Assembly (NCBI GenBank): GCA_937922175.1
Contig: CAKZUU010000287.1
Span: 1 to 7,107 of the forward strand
From: an uncultured Gemmataceae bacterium
GTDB lineage: Bacteria > Planctomycetota > Planctomycetia > Gemmatales > Gemmataceae
Length of the DNA: 7,107 nt
Direction of reading: 5' to 3'
Shown here piece by piece: positions 1 to 6,011 of the stretch. The translations under genes and the position numbers were made by a program. The notes beneath the pieces were generated by a model. It ran no database searches. It saw only the letters and a program-made list of their open reading frames with translations, and had not been told where the DNA came from. Position 1 is the stretch's first letter; every line of letters starts with the position of its first letter.

Positions 1-2996
1 ACCACTTCCGGCTCGGATTCGTCCGCCGACAAGCGTCGCAACTCGCCCGACAGCGTTGTGACCTCCCACAAACCCGCCAGGCGTGCGGCCGCTGCCCGCA
101 GCCAAACGTCTTTTTGCGCCAACAGCGGCGACAAATCGACGTCCCCCGCCGGTTTCACCTTTCGCGTCATAAATGCGTCGGCCAATTGTTCCAAGGCGCC
201 CCGACGAAGTTCCACGGGAGTGCCTTCTCGGGCAACGGCGACATCCCATATCGCTTGCAGGTCGGTGGCATCGCCCTGCCGGCAGATGGCCTCGACGTAA
301 GCCGACCGACGTTCCACCGGCACGTTTCCGCTGGAGAGCAAGCGCACCATCGCCCGCGCGATGTTCCCTTGAGACTTGACGTGCGTCTGCGCTTCGATGG
401 CCCGCAACGTCTCACGAAAGACGTGGCTAATATACGGGTCGTCGGGATGCGCCAAGACTTCGATCAACACGGGCAGAACATCCGCCGCCGGGAAATAACT
501 CGCCGCCCGAACTGCTTCGAGGCGAACCCGCGCGTGCGGATCGTTGATGGCCGCTCGCAACATCCCGAGCGCTGGCGGTAAACGATCGCGCCATTCACAC
601 AAGACGCGAACCGCCGCCGATCGCGCCCGAAAATCGGACGAGTTCAACACCGCCCGCAGCAACTCAGGATCGACCACGTTGTGAGACTGGTGCAACCAAA
701 GCACCTCAAGGCGGAAATGCTCAAACTCTTCGTCAGAAGCCCCCTTGGGCGGAGACATTTGTTCCAACTTTTTCCGCGCTGCCGCGAGTGTTTCGGCGGT
801 TGGCCGGCTCGCCAATTCGATCCGCGTCCGATACCGAACGCGATCCTCTGGATGGCGCAACAAGTCGATGAGTTTGTCGAGGGGTTCGCCCGCAATGGGG
901 GGTGACTGCGACAGCGGTCGATCGCGATAGGTGACTCGGTAGATGCGGCCGTGTTCCCGATCCCGACTCGGATCGCGAAGATTATGCTGCATGTGGCCGA
1001 TGATCGGGTTGTGCCAGTCAAGAAAGTACAGGGCACCGTCAGGCCCCGTTTTGCAATCCACCGGACGAAAATTCGGGTCGCTGCTGTACAAAATCGGCTC
1101 CAACTCCTGACCCGCAAAACTGCTTCCCTGCTCGGTGATCTTGTACCGCAGTAAGCCTTGGAAGCCGATGCAATTCGTGACGATCAGGTTTCCCTCAAAT
1201 TCCGGGGGAAAGTGTCGGCTCGAAAGGATCTCCATGCCACCGGAGGGCCGCGTCCTTTGCTGATACACCTGCGGCGGTCGGGCGTGCTTGTCGGGGAAGG
1301 GGAGGTAACCGCTGAACAGCGTCGCGTGATAAGGCTGCGCTCCCGTCCCATCAATGACGATGTCTTGCCCCCACCGGTCGAACACGTGGCCGTGCGGATT
1401 GGCAAAACCAAATGTCACATACACGCCGAATTTGTGGGTCCGCGGCTCGTAACGGAAGACCGCGCCATTGGCCACTCGCACCGGCGGGCCATAGGGCGTC
1501 TCCACCTGAGTGTGATGAAACGTTCCTTCTTGGAAGTACAGGGCCCCGCCCGGATCATACACGAAACTATTGGCCGTGTGATGTGTGTCCGCCGAGTCCA
1601 AACCATGTAATACCCGCTCGCGGAAGTCTGCCTTGCCATCTCCGTCGGTGTCTCTGAGAAACATCAGGTCCGGAGCCTGGGCGACTAGAACTCCGCCGTT
1701 GAAAAACTCGAATCCCGTCGGGCAGTGAAGGTTGTCGGCGAAAACCGTCATTTTGTCTGCTTTGCCATCGCCGTTGGTGTCTTCCAGGATGAGGAGCTTG
1801 TCATTCATCTGCTCTCGGGGCTTCCAGTGCGGATAGGTCGGCCACACCGCGACCCACAGCCGACCTCGGGTGTCGAACGCCATTTGCACCGGGTTGACCA
1901 ATTCCGGCCACTGCTCCTCGGAAGCAAACAAATTGACCTTCAGCCCCGAGCCGACGGTCATCCGCGAGATCGCCTCTTCGCCCTTCAAAAACAGATGTTT
2001 TCCATCCGGCAACGAGCCGGGTTTGTTCGTGATCACCGGGATGAACGGAGGCACGTTAGAGTCATCAGGCTCGATCCGCCGACCCTGGGCGGCGGCCCAG
2101 ACCACGACGTCGCGGTTCGCCGTCATCACGTCGAGCACTTCCATCTCGCGCTGCATGACCTCGCGGTTGGTTTGACCGTTGACAAATTTGAGGTCCGCGC
2201 GACCCCCGTAAATGGAGTAACCGTCTACCGTCCGATAGCGGTTGAACCAATGAAAGTTCTTCTGATTCACTGCCTGCCGAACCATCTCCAGCCGATCGGA
2301 CGGGAAATTGGGTTCAGCAGCGAACAGCGCCCGATAGATAATCTCCGCCAGCAGACGATCGCCCCGGTCGTTCAGGTGGAGACCGTTAATAGTCAGACGC
2401 TCCGCAGACCGCTCGAACAAGGCCCGAGTCGGATGGAACAGATCGACGAAGCGCACGTGAAAAGCAGCCGCGACCTCCTGCATCGCTTCGGTGTAACGCT
2501 CGAGGCGCCGGTTGATTTCAACGCCATCGGGCAGGTTCGGCGAATGGTGGTTTTCCAACGCGATGGGTGAAAAAAGGACCAACTTAGGGGGCTTCTGCTC
2601 GTTGTATTTTTGGGACAAAGTGTGCCGGATCCACGCATCCAATCGCTGACGAAAGGCCGGCAATCCCACGTCGTCCGCCCAGGATTCGTTGGAGCCGAAG
2701 AAGGCGAAGATGACGTCGGCCCGGCAGCGGCGAAGCCACTCATCGGGCGTGCCGAAATTGGCAGAGCGCAACCTTAAATGAATCTCGTCCCCGGAGTAGC
2801 CCAGGTTTCGCAAGACGAGTTCCCGATCAGCAAAACGGGCATGGATCAGCGTTTCCAACCAGCCGGAATGCTGCATCCGATCGGCTAACGTGTTACCGAT
2901 CAGGCACAAATGTTGGCCCTTTTCGAGTTCGAGTGGTTCGGCATGAATTCCGGAGACGAAAACAAAGAGCAGGCTCGGCAGAATGTTACGGAACAT
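1..2996 (-). CDS. PVC-type secreted protein: degenerate SGNH domain, beta-propeller, HEAT-like repeats (C-terminus beyond window)
   Basis: An open frame of 998 codons runs without a stop from ATG at 2996 to the left edge, so the gene is 3'-partial. The start is chosen because an export signal follows directly (MFRNILPSLLFVFVSGIHA, likely cleavage after A19) and an in-frame stop lies upstream at 3045-3047. No clear Shine-Dalgarno is seen. Residues about 28-230 form an SGNH/GDSL-like domain with GNT at 34-36, G66, GSN at 101-103 and NGLH at 204-207. Residues about 330-690 form the PVC/sorbosone-dehydrogenase-like propeller, with two calcium-loop-like motifs, DTNGDGKAD (406-414) and DTDGDGKAD (449-457). 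From about 703 onward helical HEAT-like repeats follow. Family members usually end in a cytochrome c CxxCH domain, which would lie outside this window and is not seen. Predicted extracytoplasmic; substrate unknown. Family assignment is firm, activity is not. Confidence 0.93.
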   Translation of the reverse strand, partial: MFRNILPSLLFVFVSGIHAEPLELEKGQHLCLIGNTLADRMQHSGWLETLIHARFADRELVLRNLGYSGDEIHLRLRSANFGTPDEWLRRCRADVIFAFFGSNESWADDVGLPAFRQRLDAWIRHTLSQKYNEQKPPKLVLFSPIALENHHSPNLPDGVEINRRLERYTEAMQEVAAAFHVRFVDLFHPTRALFERSAERLTINGLHLNDRGDRLLAEIIYRALFAAEPNFPSDRLEMVRQAVNQKNFHWFNRYRTVDGYSIYGGRADLKFVNGQTNREVMQREMEVLDVMTANRDVVVWAAAQGRRIEPDDSNVPPFIPVITNKPGSLPDGKHLFLKGEEAISRMTVGSGLKVNLFASEEQWPELVNPVQMAFDTRGRLWVAVWPTYPHWKPREQMNDKLLILEDTNGDGKADKMTVFADNLHCPTGFEFFNGGVLVAQAPDLMFLRDTDGDGKADFRERVLHGLDSADTHHTANSFVYDPGGALYFQEGTFHHTQVETPYGPPVRVANGAVFRYEPRTHKFGVYVTFGFANPHGHVFDRWGQDIVIDGTGAQPYHATLFSGYLPFPDKHARPPQVYQQRTRPSGGMEILSSRHFPPEFEGNLIVTNCIGFQGLLRYKITEQGSSFAGQELEPILYSSDPNFRPVDCKTGPDGALYFLDWHNPIIGHMQHNLRDPSRDREHGRIYRVTYRDRPLSQSPPIAGEPLDKLIDLLRHPEDRVRYRTRIELASRPTAETLAAARKKLEQMSPPKGASDEEFEHFRLEVLWLHQSHNVVDPELLRAVLNSSDFRARSAAVRVLCEWRDRLPPALGMLRAAINDPHARVRLEAVRAASYFPAADVLPVLIEVLAHPDDPYISHVFRETLRAIEAQTHVKSQGNIARAMVRLLSSGNVPVERRSAYVEAICRQGDATDLQAIWDVAVAREGTPVELRRGALEQLADAFMTRKVKPAGDVDLSPLLAQKDVWLRAAAARLAGLWEVTTLSGELRRLSADESEPEV

Positions 2997-3046
2997 GATT
3001 CGACTCGAAACGGCCAATTGGCGGTTGGGTAGGTCACTGGACCCTT

Positions 3047-3075
3047 ATTTTAGAGATCGGTCGCAGATGGGTACA
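3047..3075 (-). promoter_or_regulatory. Candidate promoter of the PVC protein gene
   Basis: On the minus strand TGTACC (3075-3070) and TAAAAT (3052-3047) are separated by 17 bases. The -10 differs from TATAAT by one base, and the -35 matches TTGACA at three of six positions. Transcription would start near 3040, giving a leader of roughly 45 bases before the ATG at 2996. The spacing is ideal but the -35 is weak, so this is only a candidate. Confidence 0.35.
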
Positions 3076-3102
3076 GGCCGACGAACCCGCCGGATCGGTC
3101 GC
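3055..3102. repeat. Two direct copies of GATCGGTCGC, 38 bases apart
   Basis: The 10-mer GATCGGTCGC occurs at 3055-3064 and again, identically, at 3093-3102. The first copy falls within the spacer of the candidate PVC-gene promoter and the second lies upstream of its -35. This arrangement would suit a repressor or paired regulator sites. Seen directly: the two copies. Inferred: regulatory function. Confidence 0.5.
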
Positions 3103-3144
3103 CCGACAGGGGGAACTTGAACAATTTTCCCATCGTCCAAGGGT

Positions 3145-3201
3145 TCGGCACTCGATCGAGGAGTATAATTAGAAGGACGTACCGGTCCGATCGAGTGTCG
3201 A
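3145..3201. promoter_or_regulatory. Operator-like inverted repeat around the sigma gene -10 box
   Basis: The arms TCGGCACTCGATCG (3145-3158) and CGATCGAGTGTCGA (3188-3201) are reverse complements at 13 of 14 positions, including 10 perfect inner bases, with 29 bases between them. The centre, near 3173, falls between the TATAAT at 3164-3169 and the expected transcription start. The left arm itself runs into the perfect palindrome CTCGATCGAG (3151-3160). A dimeric regulator bound here would cover the core promoter. Only the right arm would be transcribed, so this is more likely a DNA site than an RNA hairpin. Confidence 0.5.
3164..3169 (+). promoter_or_regulatory. Candidate -10 box (TATAAT) for the sigma factor gene
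   Basis: A perfect TATAAT lies 156 bases upstream of the sigma factor ATG. No good -35 hexamer lies 15-19 bases upstream and there is no TG extension, so activity may need an activator or an alternative sigma factor. A TTGAAC at 3117-3122 resembles a -35 but lies 41 bases away, which is too far. The opposite strand of the same AT-rich patch also reads TATACT, so minus-strand use cannot be excluded. Confidence 0.45.
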
Positions 3202-3238
3202 TCACGCCCCGGGAGTTTGGCCAGCCGCCTCGGGCCAG

Positions 3239-3270
3239 ATTCCATCGTTGGTCGAATGGCATGATGGAAT
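3239..3270 (+). promoter_or_regulatory. Leader stem-loop upstream of the sigma factor gene
   Basis: ATTCCATC (3239-3246) and GATGGAAT (3263-3270) form a perfect 8-base-pair stem with a 16-base loop. If transcription starts near 3176, this lies in the untranslated leader, 55 bases before the sigma factor ATG. The right arm contains the ATG at 3264-3266 and part of the ATG at 3261-3263. No U-tract follows, so it is not an intrinsic terminator. A role in leader folding or translation is inferred. Confidence 0.35.
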
Positions 3271-3325
3271 TTCTTTTCTTCGCCGCGGTTGACGGGTATC
3301 GCTATCAGGGTTTGAAACGGTCGAT

Positions 3326-4885
3326 ATGAAACGAAACCCCAAAAAAAATGACCGCCGCTCTCGACCGCCGACCCCTTCTAAAAAACCGGCGGTCAAGCCT
3401 CAAGTGGATGATTTCGAGCACGACGCGACAACGAGCGAACAGCTCGACGACAATCTCGATCTGGACTTCGAGGACGAGAAGGAGGTTGGAGCGGACGAAA
3501 GTCTCGGAGCCGATGACGCTCTCGGGACATATCTCCGAGAGATGGGGGCGATTCCACTTCTGAGCCGCGACGAAGAGCTGCGCCTCGCGCAACGTCTGGA
3601 GTGGACCCGCGACCGCTACCGACACGCGGCCTTGTTGTGCCCGGGCATTTTGCAACGAATGCTCGACACTTTCGCCCAAATCCAGCGGGGCCAGTTTCAC
3701 TTGGACCCTACGATCGAGGTCGTGGGAAGTTTAGGGTTGACCCGCGAGAGTATCCTCAAGCGGATGCCGACCCATGTGCGGACCCTGTCCAATCTGTTGC
3801 GTCAGCATGAGACCGTCTTTCGCGACTACCTAGCGGCCAAGTCGTCGCGGATGCGACGAGAACTACGCCACCGCCGCTACCGCTTGCTCCTGAAGGCCTC
3901 GCGGTTGGCGTTGGAGTTGTCGCCACGAACCGAGTTGATCGAGCGCTGGCACAGCGAGCTGACGGCCCACGCGGAACAGATGAGTACGCTGGCGCGGCAC
4001 CTGGAAGCATCGGGTTTGAAAGGGGCGAAAAGTCGTTTGAGCCGCCCGCTCCGCGACACCATGTTGCGAATGCAAGCGACCCCGAACGAAGTCAAACTCC
4101 TGCTCACCGTCCTTCAAGCCCGACGACGCAACTATCAGAAAGCCCGTCGAGAACTCGCCGAAGCCAATCTTCGCTTGGTGGTCTCCATCGCCAAACGTTA
4201 CCGTGGCCGAGGGCTGCCTTTCGCCGATTTGATTCAAGAGGGAAACCGCGGCTTGATGCGGGCGGTGGACAAATACGAGCACCGTTTGGGTTTCAAATTT
4301 GGCACCTACGCCACCTGGTGGATCCGGCAGGGGATCCAACGGGCACTGCACGATCATGGCCGAACAGTCCGGGTTCCTTGCCATCAGATCGGTACCCTTG
4401 CGGCGATTGAGCGCGTCCGAGGTGAGTTGACCGTCAAGCTCGGCCGTGAGCCCTCGATCGAAGAGTTCGCTAGGGAACTCGGCGTGAAGCCCGAGGAAAC
4501 GCGGTCGCTGCGAATTGTGGGACGGCATCCGGTCAGTCTGAATGAGCCGTTGGCCGGCGATGGCGAGCGAGCCTTGGAAGACTTCCTGTGCGACCGGGCG
4601 TCGGCTGCCACTCCCGGTGACCTGGTCGACCTGCTGTTATTGCGGGAGCGGATTCAAGAGGTTTTGCGTTCGCTGACGCCGCGTGAACGAGAAGTGATTG
4701 AGCACCGATTCGGGCTTCGTGACGGCCAAGCGAAGACGCTCGATGAAGTGGCGCGAATGTACAACATCACGCGCGAAAGGATCCGCCAAATCGAAGCACG
4801 CGGCTTGCTGAAGCTTCGTCAGCCGTTGCGCAGTTGCCGACTCGAGCAGTTCTCCGACGAGCCACTGCCTCGCCCTCGGCGGTGA
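3326..4885 (+). CDS. Sigma-70 family RNA polymerase sigma factor (RpoD-like paralogue, 519 aa)
   Basis: This is a promoter-recognition subunit of RNA polymerase. The start is the only ATG after the in-frame stop at 3290-3292; no clear Shine-Dalgarno is present. Residues 1-27 are strongly basic and 28-60 strongly acidic, without a recognisable region 1.1. Region 1.2 begins near 62 (DDALGTYLREMGAIPLLS). Residues about 105-270 are a long Arg-rich helical non-conserved insert. Region 2 (279-351) has EANLRLVVSIAKRY, DLIQEGNRGLMRAVDKYE and TYATWWIRQ. Region 3 follows (about 355-430) with PVSLNEPLAGDGE in the 3.2 finger. Region 4 (about 440-505) carries LTPREREVI and the HTH with TRERIRQIEA at 482-491, keeping the -35 contacts R483, E484, R487 and Q488. 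At the -10 contact positions Q335 is kept, but Q338 replaces the Thr of E. coli RpoD (T440). Planctomycetes carry several such paralogues, so group 2 is more likely than the housekeeping factor, but not certain. Confidence 0.95.
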   Translation: MKRNPKKNDRRSRPPTPSKKPAVKPQVDDFEHDATTSEQLDDNLDLDFEDEKEVGADESLGADDALGTYLREMGAIPLLSRDEELRLAQRLEWTRDRYRHAALLCPGILQRMLDTFAQIQRGQFHLDPTIEVVGSLGLTRESILKRMPTHVRTLSNLLRQHETVFRDYLAAKSSRMRRELRHRRYRLLLKASRLALELSPRTELIERWHSELTAHAEQMSTLARHLEASGLKGAKSRLSRPLRDTMLRMQATPNEVKLLLTVLQARRRNYQKARRELAEANLRLVVSIAKRYRGRGLPFADLIQEGNRGLMRAVDKYEHRLGFKFGTYATWWIRQGIQRALHDHGRTVRVPCHQIGTLAAIERVRGELTVKLGREPSIEEFARELGVKPEETRSLRIVGRHPVSLNEPLAGDGERALEDFLCDRASAATPGDLVDLLLLRERIQEVLRSLTPREREVIEHRFGLRDGQAKTLDEVARMYNITRERIRQIEARGLLKLRQPLRSCRLEQFSDEPLPRPRR

Positions 4886-4906
4886 GGGTGGTCCCTGCCT
4901 CGCCCT
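4865..4906. repeat. 12-base direct repeat spanning the sigma factor stop codon
   Basis: CTGCCTCGCCCT occurs at 4865-4876 (encoding LPRP at the end of the sigma factor) and again at 4895-4906 in the gap after the stop, 30 bases apart and in the same frame. The sequence after each copy differs. It could be the remnant of a small tandem duplication or chance in C-rich sequence. Confidence 0.4.
4871..4890 (+). terminator. Weak hairpin at the convergent gene junction
   Basis: CCCTC (4873-4877) pairs with GAGGG (4884-4888) around a 6-base loop, extendable by a G-U and a C-G pair to 4871-4890. It overlaps the sigma factor stop codon. A competing small hairpin, AGGG/CCCT, lies at 4885-4896. No U-tract follows on either strand, so this is at best a weak or factor-dependent end point for two converging transcripts. 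Confidence 0.2.
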
Positions 4907-4910
4907 GTCA

Positions 4911-6011
4911 TCAGGTGTAGATCGAATCAATCATCACCAGCGAGGCCGGCGCGAAAAGTAGAACGGGCATCCACGCTGCCCAGGCAGGTGCCAAAATCTC
5001 GTGATCGCCCAGGAATTTACAACTCAAAGTTACCCCGTAGTACACCGCACAGAGCACCACGCACCATCCCGCGCTGACAAACACGTGTCGGTGGGGATCA
5101 CGAAGAATGACCGCCAAACCCATCGTGATCAGCAGCATGCCCAACACGGGTCGGGCCAATCGCGTGTGAAAGAGGACGGCCATCGGCTCCAAACGCCGCC
5201 CTGCCCCTTGGCGCAACAGACTGTGCAGTTGGGACGTCGAGTGCAGCATGTACCAACTGCCGTTTCGTGTCACCGCCTCGAAATCTGCATCGCGGGTGTA
5301 AATAAACCATTGCCCCGGCGCGAGCATCCGCGCCAAGCGGGGATGATCCCAATCGGGAATCACCGCCGGAGTGGTCTCCCGCAACAGCCAACCACCGCTA
5401 TACACACCCTCCCCGGGGGGAACATACATCGCTTCTTTGGCGGACAAATGAATCAATCCCCCTCCGACGCCGTCAGAAATGGTGCAATGAAAGGGCCGGA
5501 CCGTCCGGGTCGATCGGCGAGCGACGTGCCCCTCCAGGTGAATGCCATTCGGGTCATACGCCGATTGCGCGATGCTATCGCGCTCGCCGTCCAGATCATC
5601 CCGTTGTCGCGTCAACATCTCCGCGATTCGAGGGATGACCAACTCTTGATTGGCAAGTCCCAATCCGATCGAAGCGACCGCGCCCCACAGCACCGGGCGC
5701 AAAACGCGCTGTGTCGGCACCCCCGCCGACAGCAACGGCAATAACTCATTGTTCCGCTGCATCCAGCCCACGGTAAAGGCGCTTGCCAGCAGGATCATGG
5801 GCTCACATAATCGATCAAAGATTTGCGCCGAACGATAAAGATAATATCTGCCGACGTTCCTCAATGATTCCGAAAGGGGACGACTATCCTGAAAGAAATC
5901 ATCCAAATTTGTAAATAAGTCGATAATAACGTACAAACTCAACAAACTAACAAGACATATGAGAAACGAGCGAACGTAAGACCATAACAACACCCGGTCA
6001 ACCAGAGTCAT
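4911..6011 (-). CDS. LptF/LptG family permease (366 aa)
   Basis: This is an inner-membrane permease of the YjgP/YjgQ family. In LPS-making bacteria, LptF and LptG work with the ATPase LptB to pull lipopolysaccharide from the inner membrane and pass it to the periplasmic bridge. The expected layout is visible: TM1 about 12-33 followed by the DLFTNLDDF stretch (31-39), TM2 about 66-86, TM3 about 103-121, a soluble periplasmic beta-jellyroll domain about 125-270, then TM4 284-303, TM5 about 311-333 and TM6 about 340-362. The FHTRLARPVLGMLL segment (281-294) before TM4 is typical of the family, and the length is normal. The ATG overlaps the phosphatase stop codon (ATGA, 6008-6011), and AGGGA at 6021-6017 lies 5 bases before it. 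The gene ends in tandem TGA stops. No LptB or second permease is in the window. Whether it is LptF or LptG cannot be settled here; its start and TM1 region look slightly more like LptG. Confidence 0.9.
   Translation of the reverse strand: MTLVDRVLLWSYVRSFLICLVSLLSLYVIIDLFTNLDDFFQDSRPLSESLRNVGRYYLYRSAQIFDRLCEPMILLASAFTVGWMQRNNELLPLLSAGVPTQRVLRPVLWGAVASIGLGLANQELVIPRIAEMLTRQRDDLDGERDSIAQSAYDPNGIHLEGHVARRSTRTVRPFHCTISDGVGGGLIHLSAKEAMYVPPGEGVYSGGWLLRETTPAVIPDWDHPRLARMLAPGQWFIYTRDADFEAVTRNGSWYMLHSTSQLHSLLRQGAGRRLEPMAVLFHTRLARPVLGMLLITMGLAVILRDPHRHVFVSAGWCVVLCAVYYGVTLSCKFLGDHEILAPAWAAWMPVLLFAPASLVMIDSIYT

Larger units (their letters stand above)
2997..3325. other. Divergent intergenic region between PVC protein and sigma factor genes
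   Basis: This 329-base stretch separates two genes read away from each other. It holds no convincing protein gene, apart from a doubtful 22-codon leader frame at 3261-3329 discussed in the findings. It does hold a candidate minus-strand promoter, a perfect TATAAT on the plus strand, a 10-base direct repeat, a long inverted repeat around the TATAAT, a leader hairpin, and a 10-base palindrome GCCAATTGGC at 3013-3022 close to the PVC gene start. The density of repeats suggests a regulatory region controlling one or both genes. Confidence 0.7.

Noticed and set aside
1725..2570. A 281-codon plus-strand open frame opposite the PVC protein gene
   Set aside because: It lies wholly antisense to a well-supported gene, has a low-complexity composition rich in Arg, His and Val, and shows no family motifs. 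Long antisense frames are expected in GC-rich coding DNA.
3117..3122. TTGAAC as the -35 of the sigma factor promoter
   Set aside because: The distance to the TATAAT at 3164 is 41 bases, far outside the usual 15-19.
3117..3260. TTG-started upward extension of the short frame ahead of the sigma factor
   Set aside because: It would run across the TATAAT and the inverted repeat, so the likely transcript would not contain its start; the Arg-rich product has no family features. Only the 3261-3329 part is kept as a speculative leader.
3045..3262. Two overlapping minus-strand frames of 66-70 codons in the divergent intergenic region
   Set aside because: No ribosome site, no motif, and they coincide with the repeat-rich promoter region.
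3863..4528. A 221-codon minus-strand open frame opposite the sigma factor gene
   Set aside because: It is antisense to conserved sigma regions 2 and 3, whose codon pattern explains it; no independent motif or ribosome site was found.
5001..5744. A 247-codon plus-strand open frame opposite the permease gene
   Set aside because: The product is rich in Gln, Arg, His and Pro with no recognisable domain, and it mirrors the codon phase of the membrane protein on the other strand.
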